Source of the DNA: Caulobacter endophyticus
GTDB lineage: Bacteria; Pseudomonadota; Alphaproteobacteria; Caulobacterales; Caulobacteraceae
Assembly (NCBI RefSeq): GCF_003116815.1
Contig: NZ_QDKQ01000071.1
Span: forward strand, 124,001-188,000
Length of the DNA: 64,000 nucleotides
Reading direction: 5' to 3'
Shown: one piece after another, positions 1 through 7,763 of the stretch
Layout: every line of letters begins with the position of its first letter
How positions within the stretch are numbered: position 1 is the first letter of the stretch
The notes under the pieces: model-generated
The model's input: only the letters and a program-made list of their open reading frames with translations
Told to the model about the DNA's origin: nothing
Database searches by the model: none
Made by a program: the position numbers and the translations under genes

Positions 1-869
1 ACGGCGGGGTTGGCCAGGGTCCAGGCGATGGCCACCTGCGAGCGCGACACCCCAAGTTCCGCGGCGACCTCACCGACGACGTCGGCGATGTCGAGCGAAC
101 GCTGATTGAGGTGGCCGGTGGAGGCGATCACGCCCTTGCGGTCGGCCGCGACGTCGGAGCCGTTGTCGTCCGAGAGGTCCTCGCGACGGTACTTGCCCGT
201 CAGGATGCCGCCGCCCAGCGGGGACCACGGCATGACGCCCAGGCCCAGTTCGCGCGCCATCGGCATCAGCTCGTGCTCGACGGTGCGTTCCACCAGGCTG
301 TACTCGATCTGCAGGGCCACCAGCGGCGCCCAGCCACGCAGGTCGGCGATCGACTGGAGCTGCGCCACCCGCCAGGCTGGGGTGTTACAGATGCCGACGT
401 AGAGGATCTTGCCGGCGCGAACGAGGTCGTCCAGGGCGCGCAGCACCTCCTCGGGACTGGTGGTGAAGTCCCAGGCGTGGAGGTACATCAGGTCGATCCG
501 GTCGGTGTCGAGCTGGCGCAGGCTGGTCTCGACCGAGCGGACCAGGTTGTAGCGGTGGTTGCCCCCCGAATTGATGTTCGAAGGATCGCGCGCCATGGTG
601 AACTTGGTGGCGACCACCATCCGCTCGCGCTTGTCCTTGATGAAGCCGCCCAGCATGCGTTCGGAGGCGCCGTCCGTGTAGTTGACAGCCGTGTCCACGA
701 AGTTGCCCCCGCGATCGGCATAGGCGTCGAAGATCCGGCGGGCGTCGGTTTCGTCGGCGCCCCAGCCCCAGTCGGAGCCGAAGGTCATGGTTCCCAGCGC
801 CAGCGGCGATACGCGAAGCCCGGAGCGGCCGAGCAGGCGGTAGTGATCGAGAGCGGTCTTGAGGGTCAT
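1..869 (-). CDS. Aldo/keto reductase, C-terminus beyond window start
   Basis: NADPH-dependent oxidoreductase of the aldo/keto reductase superfamily, expected to be cytosolic. 289 residues are visible before the frame runs off base 1. The catalytic tetrad can be placed: Asp59 and Tyr64 in VDTAVNYTDG, Lys89 in VATKF, and His131 in MYLHAWD. The ATG at 869 follows a clear ribosome site (AAGGAG, 6 bases before the ATG) and begins MTLKTALDHYRLLGRSG, the usual opening of the family. It lies downstream of a LysR gene on the same strand, and a LysR-like box sits in the gap (982-998), so LysR control is inferred. The substrate cannot be told from the sequence. Confidence 0.9.
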   Translation of the reverse strand, partial: MTLKTALDHYRLLGRSGLRVSPLALGTMTFGSDWGWGADETDARRIFDAYADRGGNFVDTAVNYTDGASERMLGGFIKDKRERMVVATKFTMARDPSNINSGGNHRYNLVRSVETSLRQLDTDRIDLMYLHAWDFTTSPEEVLRALDDLVRAGKILYVGICNTPAWRVAQLQSIADLRGWAPLVALQIEYSLVERTVEHELMPMARELGLGVMPWSPLGGGILTGKYRREDLSDDNGSDVAADRKGVIASTGHLNQRSLDIADVVGEVAAELGVSRSQVAIAWTLANPA

Positions 870-981
870 CGCGATCTCCTTTCGGGAGGTTCAAGGTGGT
901 TGGTTCTCGTGCCGCCGAAGCAGCTGCCTGAACCTAGCCACGCCTCATTGTCGCGATAAGTCGGCCATTAGTATCCAATGT

Positions 982-998
982 GGTTAGTAATTCTAACC
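982..998. promoter_or_regulatory. Candidate LysR operator (T-N11-A) upstream of the aldo/keto reductase gene
   Basis: GGTTAGTAATTCTAACC has perfect 6-base arms around a 5-base centre and fits T-N11-A (T984, A996). It lies about 115 bases upstream of the aldo/keto reductase start. A similar 17-base site at 1986-2002, sharing the core AATTCTAA, sits in the LysR/RidA divergent gap. Binding is inferred. Confidence 0.5.
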
Positions 999-1057
999 AG
1001 TGTCGGCTGGCGGGGGCGATCTGCAGGAGCTGTGGTGGGCCGGGGAGGGGAGTTCCT

Positions 1058-1957
1058 TCACCCCGCCTTGCTGACTTCCCGAACGATGTCGAGGAACGCC
1101 CGGAGCGCAGAGGGGACGCTGCGATGTCCTGGATAGTAGACGGCTGCGGCTTCGGTGGCCTGGAGCCACGGCGACAGCACTTCGCGCAGTTGCCCGGCGG
1201 CGAGCGCGGCAGCGGCCGCGGCCTCGACCACATACGCCACGCCGAGGCCACAGACGGCGGCGTCGACCATCAGCTCCTCGTCGTCGAGCACGACGGGCCC
1301 AGTCACATCGACCGAAAGCGCCTGGCCGTTTCGCTCGAAATCCCATCGATAGAGCCTGCCGCCGGGCAGCCGGTGGCCGATGCACTCGTGCATCTTGAGA
1401 TCCTCGGGAGTCTTGGGCGAGCCCGCGCGATCCAGATAGGCGGGCGCCGCCACGCAGACAAACCGCATGGGGCGGGTCAACGGCACGGCGATCATGTCCC
1501 GAGGGATGGAGCCGACCAGTCGCACGCCGGCGTCGAAGCCGCCGGCCACGATATCGACCAGCTCGCCCTCGACGACGATGTCTACGCTCACTTCGGGGTG
1601 GCGGGCGGCCATCAGCGGGAGCACGTCCCTGACGATCAAGGCCGCGCCGACACGCGGCGCATTGATCCGCACCGCGCCGGTCACCTCGCCGCGAAAGCCG
1701 GCAACGCTTTCGAGAGCGTCGTCCAGCGCACCCAGCACCGGTTTCAGCCGGGCTAGCAGTTCCAGGCCGGCCTGGGTGGGCGCGACGCTGCGGGTCGTCC
1801 GGTTGAACAGGCGCACGCCCAGCCGCGTCTCCAGCGCGCGGATCGTATGGCTCAAGGTGGAGGGCGCCGTCGCAAGCTCATCGGCCGCTCGACGGAAGCT
1901 GCGATGGCTGGCGACGGCCACAAAGGCCGTCAGGTCGGTGATCGAAGGACGCGACAT
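1058..1957 (-). CDS. LysR-family transcriptional regulator
   Basis: DNA-binding regulator of 299 residues. An N-terminal winged helix-turn-helix (about residues 4-63, with SFRRAADELATAPSTLSHTI and the following LFNRTTRSV) precedes a type 2 periplasmic-binding-like effector domain (about 90-295). The reading frame extends to 1993, but the ATG at 1957 (MSRPSITDLTAF) puts the helix-turn-helix at the normal distance from the N-terminus. It is transcribed towards the aldo/keto reductase gene and away from the RidA-like gene. Two similar T-N11-A palindromes (982-998 and 1986-2002) flank it, so it probably controls both neighbours and itself. The effector is unknown. Confidence 0.9.
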   Translation of the reverse strand: MSRPSITDLTAFVAVASHRSFRRAADELATAPSTLSHTIRALETRLGVRLFNRTTRSVAPTQAGLELLARLKPVLGALDDALESVAGFRGEVTGAVRINAPRVGAALIVRDVLPLMAARHPEVSVDIVVEGELVDIVAGGFDAGVRLVGSIPRDMIAVPLTRPMRFVCVAAPAYLDRAGSPKTPEDLKMHECIGHRLPGGRLYRWDFERNGQALSVDVTGPVVLDDEELMVDAAVCGLGVAYVVEAAAAAALAAGQLREVLSPWLQATEAAAVYYPGHRSVPSALRAFLDIVREVSKAG

Positions 1958-1985
1958 TGATGGTGATTTCACATCAAGCCATGCC

Positions 1986-2002
1986 GATTTCAAATTCTAA
2001 TC
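1986..2002. promoter_or_regulatory. Candidate LysR operator in the LysR/RidA divergent gap
   Basis: GATTTCAAATTCTAATC matches the 982-998 site at 12 of 17 positions, including the contiguous core AATTCTAA, and also fits T-N11-A (T1988, A2000). It lies 28 bases upstream of the LysR start and about 75 bases upstream of the RidA-like gene, a usual place for LysR autoregulation. Functional assignment is inference. Confidence 0.45.
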
Positions 2003-2075
2003 GAACAGTCCGCGACGCCGCATCTAAGCCCCGTCGACGGACCTTCCGCCGTCGGCAGCAGAAAAGGAGCCACTC

Positions 2076-2468
2076 ATGGCCGAGCGCGACGCGATCTTTC
2101 CTAATTCCAAGAACGCCCTCAACGACCTTCACCAATACTCGCCGGCGATCCGGTCAGGCGACCTTCTCTTCGTGTCCGGCCAGGTCGGCGCACGCGGCGA
2201 CGGTTCGCCCGAACCGGACTTCGAGGCCCAAGTCCGGCTGGCGTTCGCAAACCTGAAGGCGACGCTGGCGGCGGCTGGATGCGGGCTGGACGACATCGTC
2301 GACGTGACCAGCTTTCATACCGATCCCGAGAGCCAGTTCGACACGGTCATGGCGGTCAAGAGCGAGATGTTCCCGCAGGCGCCTTATCCAAACTGGACGG
2401 CGCTCGGCGTGACCTGGCTCGCCGGCTTCGACTTCGAGATCAAGGTCATTGCGCGCATCCCTCGATAG
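2076..2468 (+). CDS. RidA/YjgF-family protein lacking the canonical catalytic Arg
   Basis: 130 residues, the full family length, with a Rid fold: YSPAIRSGDLLFVSGQVG near the N-terminus, QVRLAFANLKATLAAAG in the middle helix, and FEIKVIARIP at the end. Canonical RidA enamine/imine deaminases carry an Arg in a P-x-R-S motif. The equivalent stretch here is APYPNWTALGV, so that Arg appears to be Asn, and classical 2-aminoacrylate deaminase activity is doubtful. The start has a strong ribosome site (AAAGGAG, 8 bases before ATG). The gene is divergent from the LysR gene and probably under its control. Confidence 0.9.
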   Translation: MAERDAIFPNSKNALNDLHQYSPAIRSGDLLFVSGQVGARGDGSPEPDFEAQVRLAFANLKATLAAAGCGLDDIVDVTSFHTDPESQFDTVMAVKSEMFPQAPYPNWTALGVTWLAGFDFEIKVIARIPR

Positions 2469-2587
2469 GCTGCCCGACACGTGCGGGGCCGAGCCGAACA
2501 TTGCCGGCTTGGCCCCTGACGCTTGCCGAAAGCGGATTGAAGGTTTGCTTGCTGGAGGAAGGCCAAGAACAGGAGGGCGGAGAACTG

Positions 2588-2746
2588 CTAACCGCCCAAG
2601 TCGAACAGGATCTTTCCTTTGCGACCGGAGCTCGCTTGGTGGGCCAGCGCATCCCGGAAGGCTTCCAGCGGATAGTGGGCCGCCACGACCGTAGTCGCCG
2701 CGCCGGCGCGGATTTTCACGAAAGTCTCCTCCATGGTCACATGAGG
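2588..2746 (-). pseudogene. C-terminal fragment of a zinc-type alcohol dehydrogenase/quinone reductase
   Basis: Reading the minus strand from about 2746 to the TAG at 2588 gives about 52 codons. They contain VTMEETFVKIRAGAATTVV, then YPLEAFRDALAHQASSGRKG and KILFDLGG. This is the characteristic end of medium-chain dehydrogenase/reductase proteins (the YPL-x-x-x-x-x-A then GKI/V-x-L pattern). The Rossmann fold and catalytic domain are absent: directly upstream in the same frame is the stop codon of the MFS gene. It is therefore a decayed remnant. The remaining part of the gap (2469-2587) shows nothing I recognise. Confidence 0.65.
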
Positions 2747-2791
2747 CGAGGCATTTTGTGTTCGGCATGGAAGCGTCCTTGATGGGCATGA

Positions 2792-3853
2792 TCACGCCGC
2801 CTTGCGGCTGGCGGCGGCCGTGAGCGCGGCCGAGACAAAGAGGATCAAGGCGGCGACGGTGAAGGCGGCGGCATAGCCATTGGCGTCGACCAACAGGCCT
2901 CCGAGGCCGGCCCCTAGGGTGATGGCCAGTTGGATGACGGCGACCATCAAGCCGCCGCCGGCTTCGGCGTCCTCGGGCAGCGTCCTGCTGAGCCAGGTCC
3001 ACCAAGCCGAGGATGACGGCGTGCTGATCAGACCCCAGAGACCAAGGAGTGCGGCGGTGACGATAGGCAGGGCGCCGAACCCGATCAGCGCCAGCGCCAG
3101 GACCGCCATTGCGGCTGGCGGCGCGATCAGGGCGATCCGTAGGCCTTTGCGCAGCAAGGGGCCGACAAGGACCGAGCCGACCAGGCCGGCAAGGCCTATG
3201 AGCAGGAGAAACAACGACAGAGCGCCGGGACCAACACGCGTCACGCCTTCCAGGAACGGGCGCAGATAGGTGAAGAGCGCAAAGCGTCCCGCGAACAGGG
3301 CGGCCACTGCGGCCATGCCGATGGCGACCCTCGGAGCGCTCAGGACCTGGAGAACGCCAGCCGACCGCACGGTCGAGGTCGCCGGCAGGGCGGGCAGGGT
3401 CAGGTATTGCAGGTTGAGGGCGCGAGGCACGTCGGCCTCGGGCACCAGGCGCATCACCGTAGCGGCGGACATCGACCAGAAACCGCCGACCACAACGCCG
3501 ATGAGGGCGCGGCCGGCCATGAAGAAACCAGGTCCCGGAGCGAAGGCGACCATCAGGCCCGAGAGGATCATCAAGCCGGTAAGCCCGAGCAGTACCTGCC
3601 GGCGATCCAGATCGCGGATCAGCCGTGGGATCATCAGACTGGTGATCACGGCGAAGGCGCCGGAGATGGCGATGGCCTGGCCGGCCTGCCCCTCGGTGAT
3701 GCGAAGGTCGGAGGCGATGGGCGTCAGCAGGCTGACGGGCAGGAACTCCGAGGCAATCAGGGCCGAGACACAGAGCGTCAGGGCGTAGACGGCGCCCCAT
3801 GAACCTTGGCGGGCCTTCGCGATAGGGCTTTTTGCTGCGGCGTCGACGGACAT
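2792..3853 (-). CDS. MFS transporter, DHA1-like, apparently with an internal deletion
   Basis: Inner-membrane major facilitator of 353 residues, of the family that includes arabinose and purine-nucleoside exporters such as NepI. The N-terminal half shows SEFLPVSLLTPIASDLRIT and the loop motif MIPRLIRDLDRR. The second half has GHF-like AGRFALFTYLRPFLEGV. Relatives are usually about 390-410 residues. After MRLVPEADVPRALN (residue about 147) the sequence jumps directly to LQYLTLPALP, which in relatives lies after two further helices. About 45-50 residues, roughly helices 5 and 6, seem to be missing without a frameshift. Function may be lost. A LysR gene lies upstream on the same strand. Confidence 0.8.
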   Translation of the reverse strand: MSVDAAAKSPIAKARQGSWGAVYALTLCVSALIASEFLPVSLLTPIASDLRITEGQAGQAIAISGAFAVITSLMIPRLIRDLDRRQVLLGLTGLMILSGLMVAFAPGPGFFMAGRALIGVVVGGFWSMSAATVMRLVPEADVPRALNLQYLTLPALPATSTVRSAGVLQVLSAPRVAIGMAAVAALFAGRFALFTYLRPFLEGVTRVGPGALSLFLLLIGLAGLVGSVLVGPLLRKGLRIALIAPPAAMAVLALALIGFGALPIVTAALLGLWGLISTPSSSAWWTWLSRTLPEDAEAGGGLMVAVIQLAITLGAGLGGLLVDANGYAAAFTVAALILFVSAALTAAASRKAA

Positions 3854-3973
3854 GATTTCTCACGCTGATCGGGGGCGTGCCCGGGACAGTGAGATAGCGG
3901 CCATTGAGGGTGGGGATTAGAGGTCGATCGCACGATGGACCGATGAATTTTGCTCAACGATCGTGAGGAGGAT

Positions 3974-4882
3974 CTAGAGGCCCAGCGGAGCCATCTCGCG
4001 CACCAGGTCGATGAACAGGCGAAGCGCCGCCGGCACTTGGCGGCGACTGGAATAGTAGATGTGGTAGCCGCCGCCGATCGGCGCCCAGTCGTCCAGGACG
4101 GTTTTGAGCCGCCCGCTTGCCAAGTGCTCGCGCACCATGGTGTCGGCCACGTACATCAGGCCCGCGCCCTCCAAGGCGGCGGCGACGCCAAGACGACCGT
4201 CGTCAACGGTCAGGCTGCCCGGGACGGCGATCGCCAGGTGTTCCTCGCTCCGTTCGAACTCCCAGCGATAGAGGCTTTCGTCGCCGATGCGGATGCGGAT
4301 GCAGCGGTGAGCGACCAGATCGTCCGGGTGCTGCGGAGCGCCGAACCGTTTAAGGTAGGCGGCCGAGGCGATGACGATCCAGCGGATATCAGCCGACAGG
4401 CGCTGGGCGATCATGTCTTCCGGAACGGTGCCGCCGTAGCGGATGCCCGCGTCGTAGCCAGCCTCGATGACGTCGATCAGGCGATTGCTGACCGACACCT
4501 CCAGTTCGACGTCGGGGTAGCGCTCGACAAAGGTCGGCAGGACAGGGGCTACGAGGTGATCGGCGGCGTCATTGGGAACGTTCAGGCGAACGCGGCCCAT
4601 CGGCGCGTCGCGGAAACGGTTGACGATATCCAAGGACTGGCCGATCTGCGCGAACGGCTCCTGGATAGCGGCGTGCAGCGCCTCGCCGGCCGCAGTCAGC
4701 GTCACGCTGCGGCTTGTACGGTTGAACAACCGCACGCCGAGCCGCTCCTCAAGGCCCCGCAGGGCATGGCTGAGGGCCGACGCGCTAAGGCCAAGCTCGA
4801 GACCGGCGCGGCGGAAGTTTCGATGCCGCGCGATCTCGAGGAAGTAGGACAGATCGGCGAAGTCGGATCGACGGAACTGCAT
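3974..4882 (-). CDS. LysR-family transcriptional regulator
   Basis: 302-residue LysR regulator. The winged helix-turn-helix lies near the N-terminus (NFRRAGLELGLSASALSHAL followed by LFNRTSRSVTLT), and the effector-binding domain follows (LDIVNRFRDAPMGRVRLNVP onward). The frame is open to 4924, but the ATG at 4882 (MQFRRSDFADLSYFLEIA) fits the family N-terminus best. It is upstream of, and co-oriented with, the MFS gene 120 bases away, so it is the likely regulator of that transporter. It is similar in layout to the LysR at 1058-1957, notably the Y-R-W-[DE]-F-E-R stretch in the effector domain. Confidence 0.88.
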   Translation of the reverse strand: MQFRRSDFADLSYFLEIARHRNFRRAGLELGLSASALSHALRGLEERLGVRLFNRTSRSVTLTAAGEALHAAIQEPFAQIGQSLDIVNRFRDAPMGRVRLNVPNDAADHLVAPVLPTFVERYPDVELEVSVSNRLIDVIEAGYDAGIRYGGTVPEDMIAQRLSADIRWIVIASAAYLKRFGAPQHPDDLVAHRCIRIRIGDESLYRWEFERSEEHLAIAVPGSLTVDDGRLGVAAALEGAGLMYVADTMVREHLASGRLKTVLDDWAPIGGGYHIYYSSRRQVPAALRLFIDLVREMAPLGL

Positions 4883-5002
4883 CTGTTGGCTTGTCTGCCG
4901 CGGTGGGGACGGAAGTACCGACAACTAGCCTCAGTTTGGCCTCATCGCACGCCGTTTCGCGCGGACCGTTGAGCCGGCCTCAACGGGCGTGCCTGCCAAC
5001 TC

Positions 5003-5335
5003 TCAGTTCATTGCGCCGTCAAGGACGGGCGGACGGATCCGCCCCAGCTTGCTGCGCAGCGTCTCCAGGCTGCCGGCCTTGGATGGACCCGGCGCACGGC
5101 CGACGCCTTGACGTCCGCAATATGAAGGTCGATCAGGTCGGCAAAATCTCGTATGCTTGGACGGCTTTCGACGTGGGCTTCCGCCCGATGTCGATCTCGC
5201 GCTCGATGCGCCGAGCCCACATCTCCGCATCTTTGCGTTGGATGAAGGTCTGGCTCGTATATTGGCCTCGACGCCGAATGACGACCCGCCACTTGCCGGA
5301 GGGAAGCTCTTGGATCGTTGCCGATGTATGTGCAT
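5003..5335 (-). pseudogene. Frameshifted tyrosine-integrase N-terminal relic next to dusA
   Basis: Three reading frames on the minus strand each hold a consecutive piece of a phage-type integrase N-terminus. The arm-type DNA-binding domain appears as ATIQELPSGKWRVVIRRRG then KDAEMWARRIEREIDIGRK (about 5321-5180). The next frame continues with IRDFADLIDLHIADVK (about 5165-5110), and the third with GPSKAGSLETLRSKLGRI (about 5090-5030). The C-terminal catalytic domain with its Arg-His-Tyr residues is absent. At least two frameshifts plus truncation make this a dead gene. It ends 97 bases from the dusA ATG and points away from dusA. The 5' end of dusA is an established integration target for genomic islands, so this is probably the scar of a lost element. 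Confidence 0.7.
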
Positions 5336-5431
5336 CCCGTGTGCGGTGAGCGATCGTAGAGCGGCGAAAAGTGTCGTAGCAGGGCGTGCAAAGGGCGAAC
5401 TTGCACAAGTTGCAAGATCTTGATCTTAGTA

Positions 5432-6463
5432 ATGAAGCAATTTCAAGCACATAGATTTTCCGTTGCGCCCATGATGGACTGGAGTGATCGCCATTGTCGG
5501 TCGCTGCATCGGGTGCTGTCGTCGCGGGCGCTGCTCTATTCGGAGATGGTCACCACCGGCGCGGTGCTGCACGGCGATCGCGAGCGACTGCTTGCCTATG
5601 ACGCTGGCCAGCATCCGGTGGCGCTGCAACTGGGGGGCTCGGAGCCTGCGGATCTCGCCGCGGCCGCGCGGATCGGCGAGGACTACGGCTATGACGAGAT
5701 CAATCTGAACGTCGGGTGCCCGTCCGACCGCGTGCAGAGCGGGAAATTCGGCGCCTGCCTGATGCGCGAGCCCGATCTCGTCGCCGACTGCATGGCCGCC
5801 ATGGCGGCCGCCGTGAAGGTTCCGGTCACGGTCAAGTGCCGCATCGGCGTCGATGACCAGGATCCGGAAGAGGCGCTGTTCACGCTCGTGGACAAGTGCG
5901 TCGCCGCCGGCGTGTCGACCTTCATCGTCCACGCCCGCAAGGCCTGGCTGCAGGGCCTGTCGCCCAAGGAGAACCGCGACGTCCCGCCGCTCGACTATCC
6001 GCTGGTCTATCGGCTCAAGCGCGAGCGTCCGGGCCTGACCATCTCGATCAACGGCGGCGTGCCCGGCGTCGACGCGGCGCTGGAGCACCTGCAGCACGTC
6101 GACGGCGTCATGCTGGGCCGCGCGGCCTATCACGAGGCCGGCCTGCTGGGCGCGGTCGATCGCCGGGTGTTCGGACTGGATGCGCCGGACGTCACGCCCT
6201 TCGAGGCCGTCGAGCGCTATCGCCCCTATATCGAGGCCAGCCTGGCGCAGGGATGGCGCCTGGCCGGGATCACCCGTCACATGCTGGGTCTGTTCCACGG
6301 CCTGCCGGGCGCCCGCGCCTGGCGTCGCATCCTCACCGTCGAGGGGGTGGGCGAGGGGGCCGGTATCGAGGTCGTCGACAAGGCTCTGGAAGCCGTCCGT
6401 CGCGCCGTCGAGGAGCGCGACACCCGTGGCGCCCAGAACACGGTCGAGACCGCCGCAGGCTGA
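5432..6463 (+). CDS. dusA: tRNA-dihydrouridine synthase A
   Basis: FMN- and NADPH-dependent enzyme that reduces uridine in the tRNA D-loop (positions 20/20a in E. coli). 343 residues. Seen: HRFSVAPMMDWSDRHCR at the N-terminus, the catalytic Cys in INLNVGCPSDRVQ followed by GKFGACLM, substrate and FMN contacts in VTVKCRIGVDD and FIVHARKAWLQGL, the phosphate-binding region INGGV and GVMLGRAAY, and RHMLGLFHGLPGARAWRR at the end. The ATG at 5432 is chosen. A TTG at 5420 would add four residues. Neither has a good ribosome site, which may reflect rearrangement of the gene start by past integration (see the integrase relic upstream). Confidence 0.95.
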   Translation: MKQFQAHRFSVAPMMDWSDRHCRSLHRVLSSRALLYSEMVTTGAVLHGDRERLLAYDAGQHPVALQLGGSEPADLAAAARIGEDYGYDEINLNVGCPSDRVQSGKFGACLMREPDLVADCMAAMAAAVKVPVTVKCRIGVDDQDPEEALFTLVDKCVAAGVSTFIVHARKAWLQGLSPKENRDVPPLDYPLVYRLKRERPGLTISINGGVPGVDAALEHLQHVDGVMLGRAAYHEAGLLGAVDRRVFGLDAPDVTPFEAVERYRPYIEASLAQGWRLAGITRHMLGLFHGLPGARAWRRILTVEGVGEGAGIEVVDKALEAVRRAVEERDTRGAQNTVETAAG

Positions 6464-6530
6464 GCCTTAGGAACTCTTGCGGCGTCTTGCGGGTTTGCCG
6501 CCCGAACAAGACTTCAAGGGACTTCCGAAA

Positions 6531-7202
6531 ATGAAGATGCGGATTTTCGCGGCGACGGCGGGCGTGGCTCTTCTCGCGGCCGCCGGCGCCCACGCCCAGG
6601 ACGGCGGCAATTTCGCGCTCGGCGCCAATGTCGGCACCCCGGGCCTCGGCGTCGAGGCCCAGTTTAGGCTGAACGACAGCCTGGTCGTGCGCGGCGGCGG
6701 CGACTGGCTCGACTTCGACCACGACGAGACCTATGGCGACGTCGCCTACAAGGGCAAGATCAAGTCCAAGACCGGCGGCGTCTTCCTCGACTGGCACCCA
6801 ATGCAGGGCGGGTTTTTCGTCTCGGGCGGCAGCTATTTCGGCAAGCGCAAGCTGAACCTGGCCGGCACGCCGACCGGCGACACGCAGATCGGCGGCGTCA
6901 CCTTCACCCCCGCCCAGATCGGCACCATCACCGGCGACGTCGAACTGTCGGACGCCCAGCCGTTCGTCGGCCTGGGCTGGGACAACACCTTCACCCGCGA
7001 CGGCGCCTGGGGCTTCCGGGCCCTGGCCGGCGTGTCGTTCAGCGACAGCCCTAAGGTCGACCTCACCGCTTCGGGCGGCACGCTGTCGAACGACCCGACC
7101 TTCCAGCAGCGCCTGCGCGAGGAAGAGGCCGAGGTCCGCGACGACGCCAAGGACTTCAAGTACTTCCCGGTCGCCCAGGTCGGCGTGACCTACCGCTTCT
7201 AG
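6531..7202 (+). CDS. Outer-membrane beta-barrel protein
   Basis: 223 residues with a clear Sec signal peptide (MKMRIFAATAGVALLAAAGAHAQ, cleavage near residue 21-22). Alternating amphipathic strands follow, such as LGVEAQFRLNDSLVVRGGG and GGVFLDWHPMQGGFFVSGG. The chain ends VAQVGVTYRF, with the terminal Phe expected for BAM-dependent barrels. The frame is open from 6477, but the ATG at 6531 gives a normal signal peptide. Its stop (TAG) overlaps the stop of the convergent ybaK gene through a shared CTAG. The specific function is not recognisable; a small 8-stranded barrel is likely. Confidence 0.8.
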   Translation: MKMRIFAATAGVALLAAAGAHAQDGGNFALGANVGTPGLGVEAQFRLNDSLVVRGGGDWLDFDHDETYGDVAYKGKIKSKTGGVFLDWHPMQGGFFVSGGSYFGKRKLNLAGTPTGDTQIGGVTFTPAQIGTITGDVELSDAQPFVGLGWDNTFTRDGAWGFRALAGVSFSDSPKVDLTASGGTLSNDPTFQQRLREEEAEVRDDAKDFKYFPVAQVGVTYRF

Positions 7203-7672
7203 GCCACCAGAGGCGCGCGGACGGCGCTCGCCGCCGCCTGTGCGTCGGCCGGCGCCAGCAGCACCTGCAGGCCGCGCTGGCCGCCGTTGATGTAGACCCG
7301 GTCCAGCGCGAAGGCCTCGTCCTCGATGGCGGTCGGGACCTTCTTCCTCTGACCGAAGGGGCTGACCCCGCCCACCTTGAAGCCGGTCAGGCGCTCGGCG
7401 TCGGCCGGCTTCATCATGGCCGCCGCCTTGCCGCCAAAGGCCGCCGCCAGCTTCTTCATGCTGACCTCGCGGTCGGACGGCACGATCACGCAGACCGGCT
7501 TGCCGTCGACCTGGGCCATCAGGGTCTTGAGCACCTTGCCAGGCTCGACGCCCAAGGCCTCGGCGGCCTGCAGACCCACGCGCTCGGCGCCCGGGTCATA
7601 GTCGTAGGTCGCCACCTCGAAGGCCACGCCGGCCTTGGAAAGCGCCAGGGTGGCGGGCGTGCTCTTGGACAT
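7199..7672 (-). CDS. ybaK: Cys-tRNA(Pro)/Cys-tRNA(Cys) deacylase, YbaK family
   Basis: 157-residue editing-domain protein that hydrolyses mischarged Cys-tRNA(Pro) in trans. Seen: MSKSTPATLALSKAGVAFEV at the start; EALGVEPGKVLKTLMAQVDG, holding the conserved lysine region; VCVIVPSDREVSMKKLAAAFG; and VGGVSPFGQRKKVPT. Length and motif order match YbaK/EbsC. The ATG at 7672 has a GGGAG ribosome site. The frame is open much further upstream, but only this start gives the family N-terminus. It is convergent with the barrel gene, with overlapping stop codons, and divergent from the aminotransferase gene. Confidence 0.93.
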   Translation of the reverse strand: MSKSTPATLALSKAGVAFEVATYDYDPGAERVGLQAAEALGVEPGKVLKTLMAQVDGKPVCVIVPSDREVSMKKLAAAFGGKAAAMMKPADAERLTGFKVGGVSPFGQRKKVPTAIEDEAFALDRVYINGGQRGLQVLLAPADAQAAASAVRAPLVA

Positions 7673-7763
7673 GGAAGCTCCCTTCGACTGCGCGCCGGTT
7701 GATGGCGCAAAGCGAAGAACCGGTCTAGCAGTCGCTCGCAGTTTTCCGACGGACCGCCTCAAG

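Noticed and set aside
2154-3863. 569-codon minus-strand frame covering RidA, the gap and the MFS gene
   Set aside because: Out of frame with the MFS protein over its whole length; Arg/Pro-rich shadow with no motifs.
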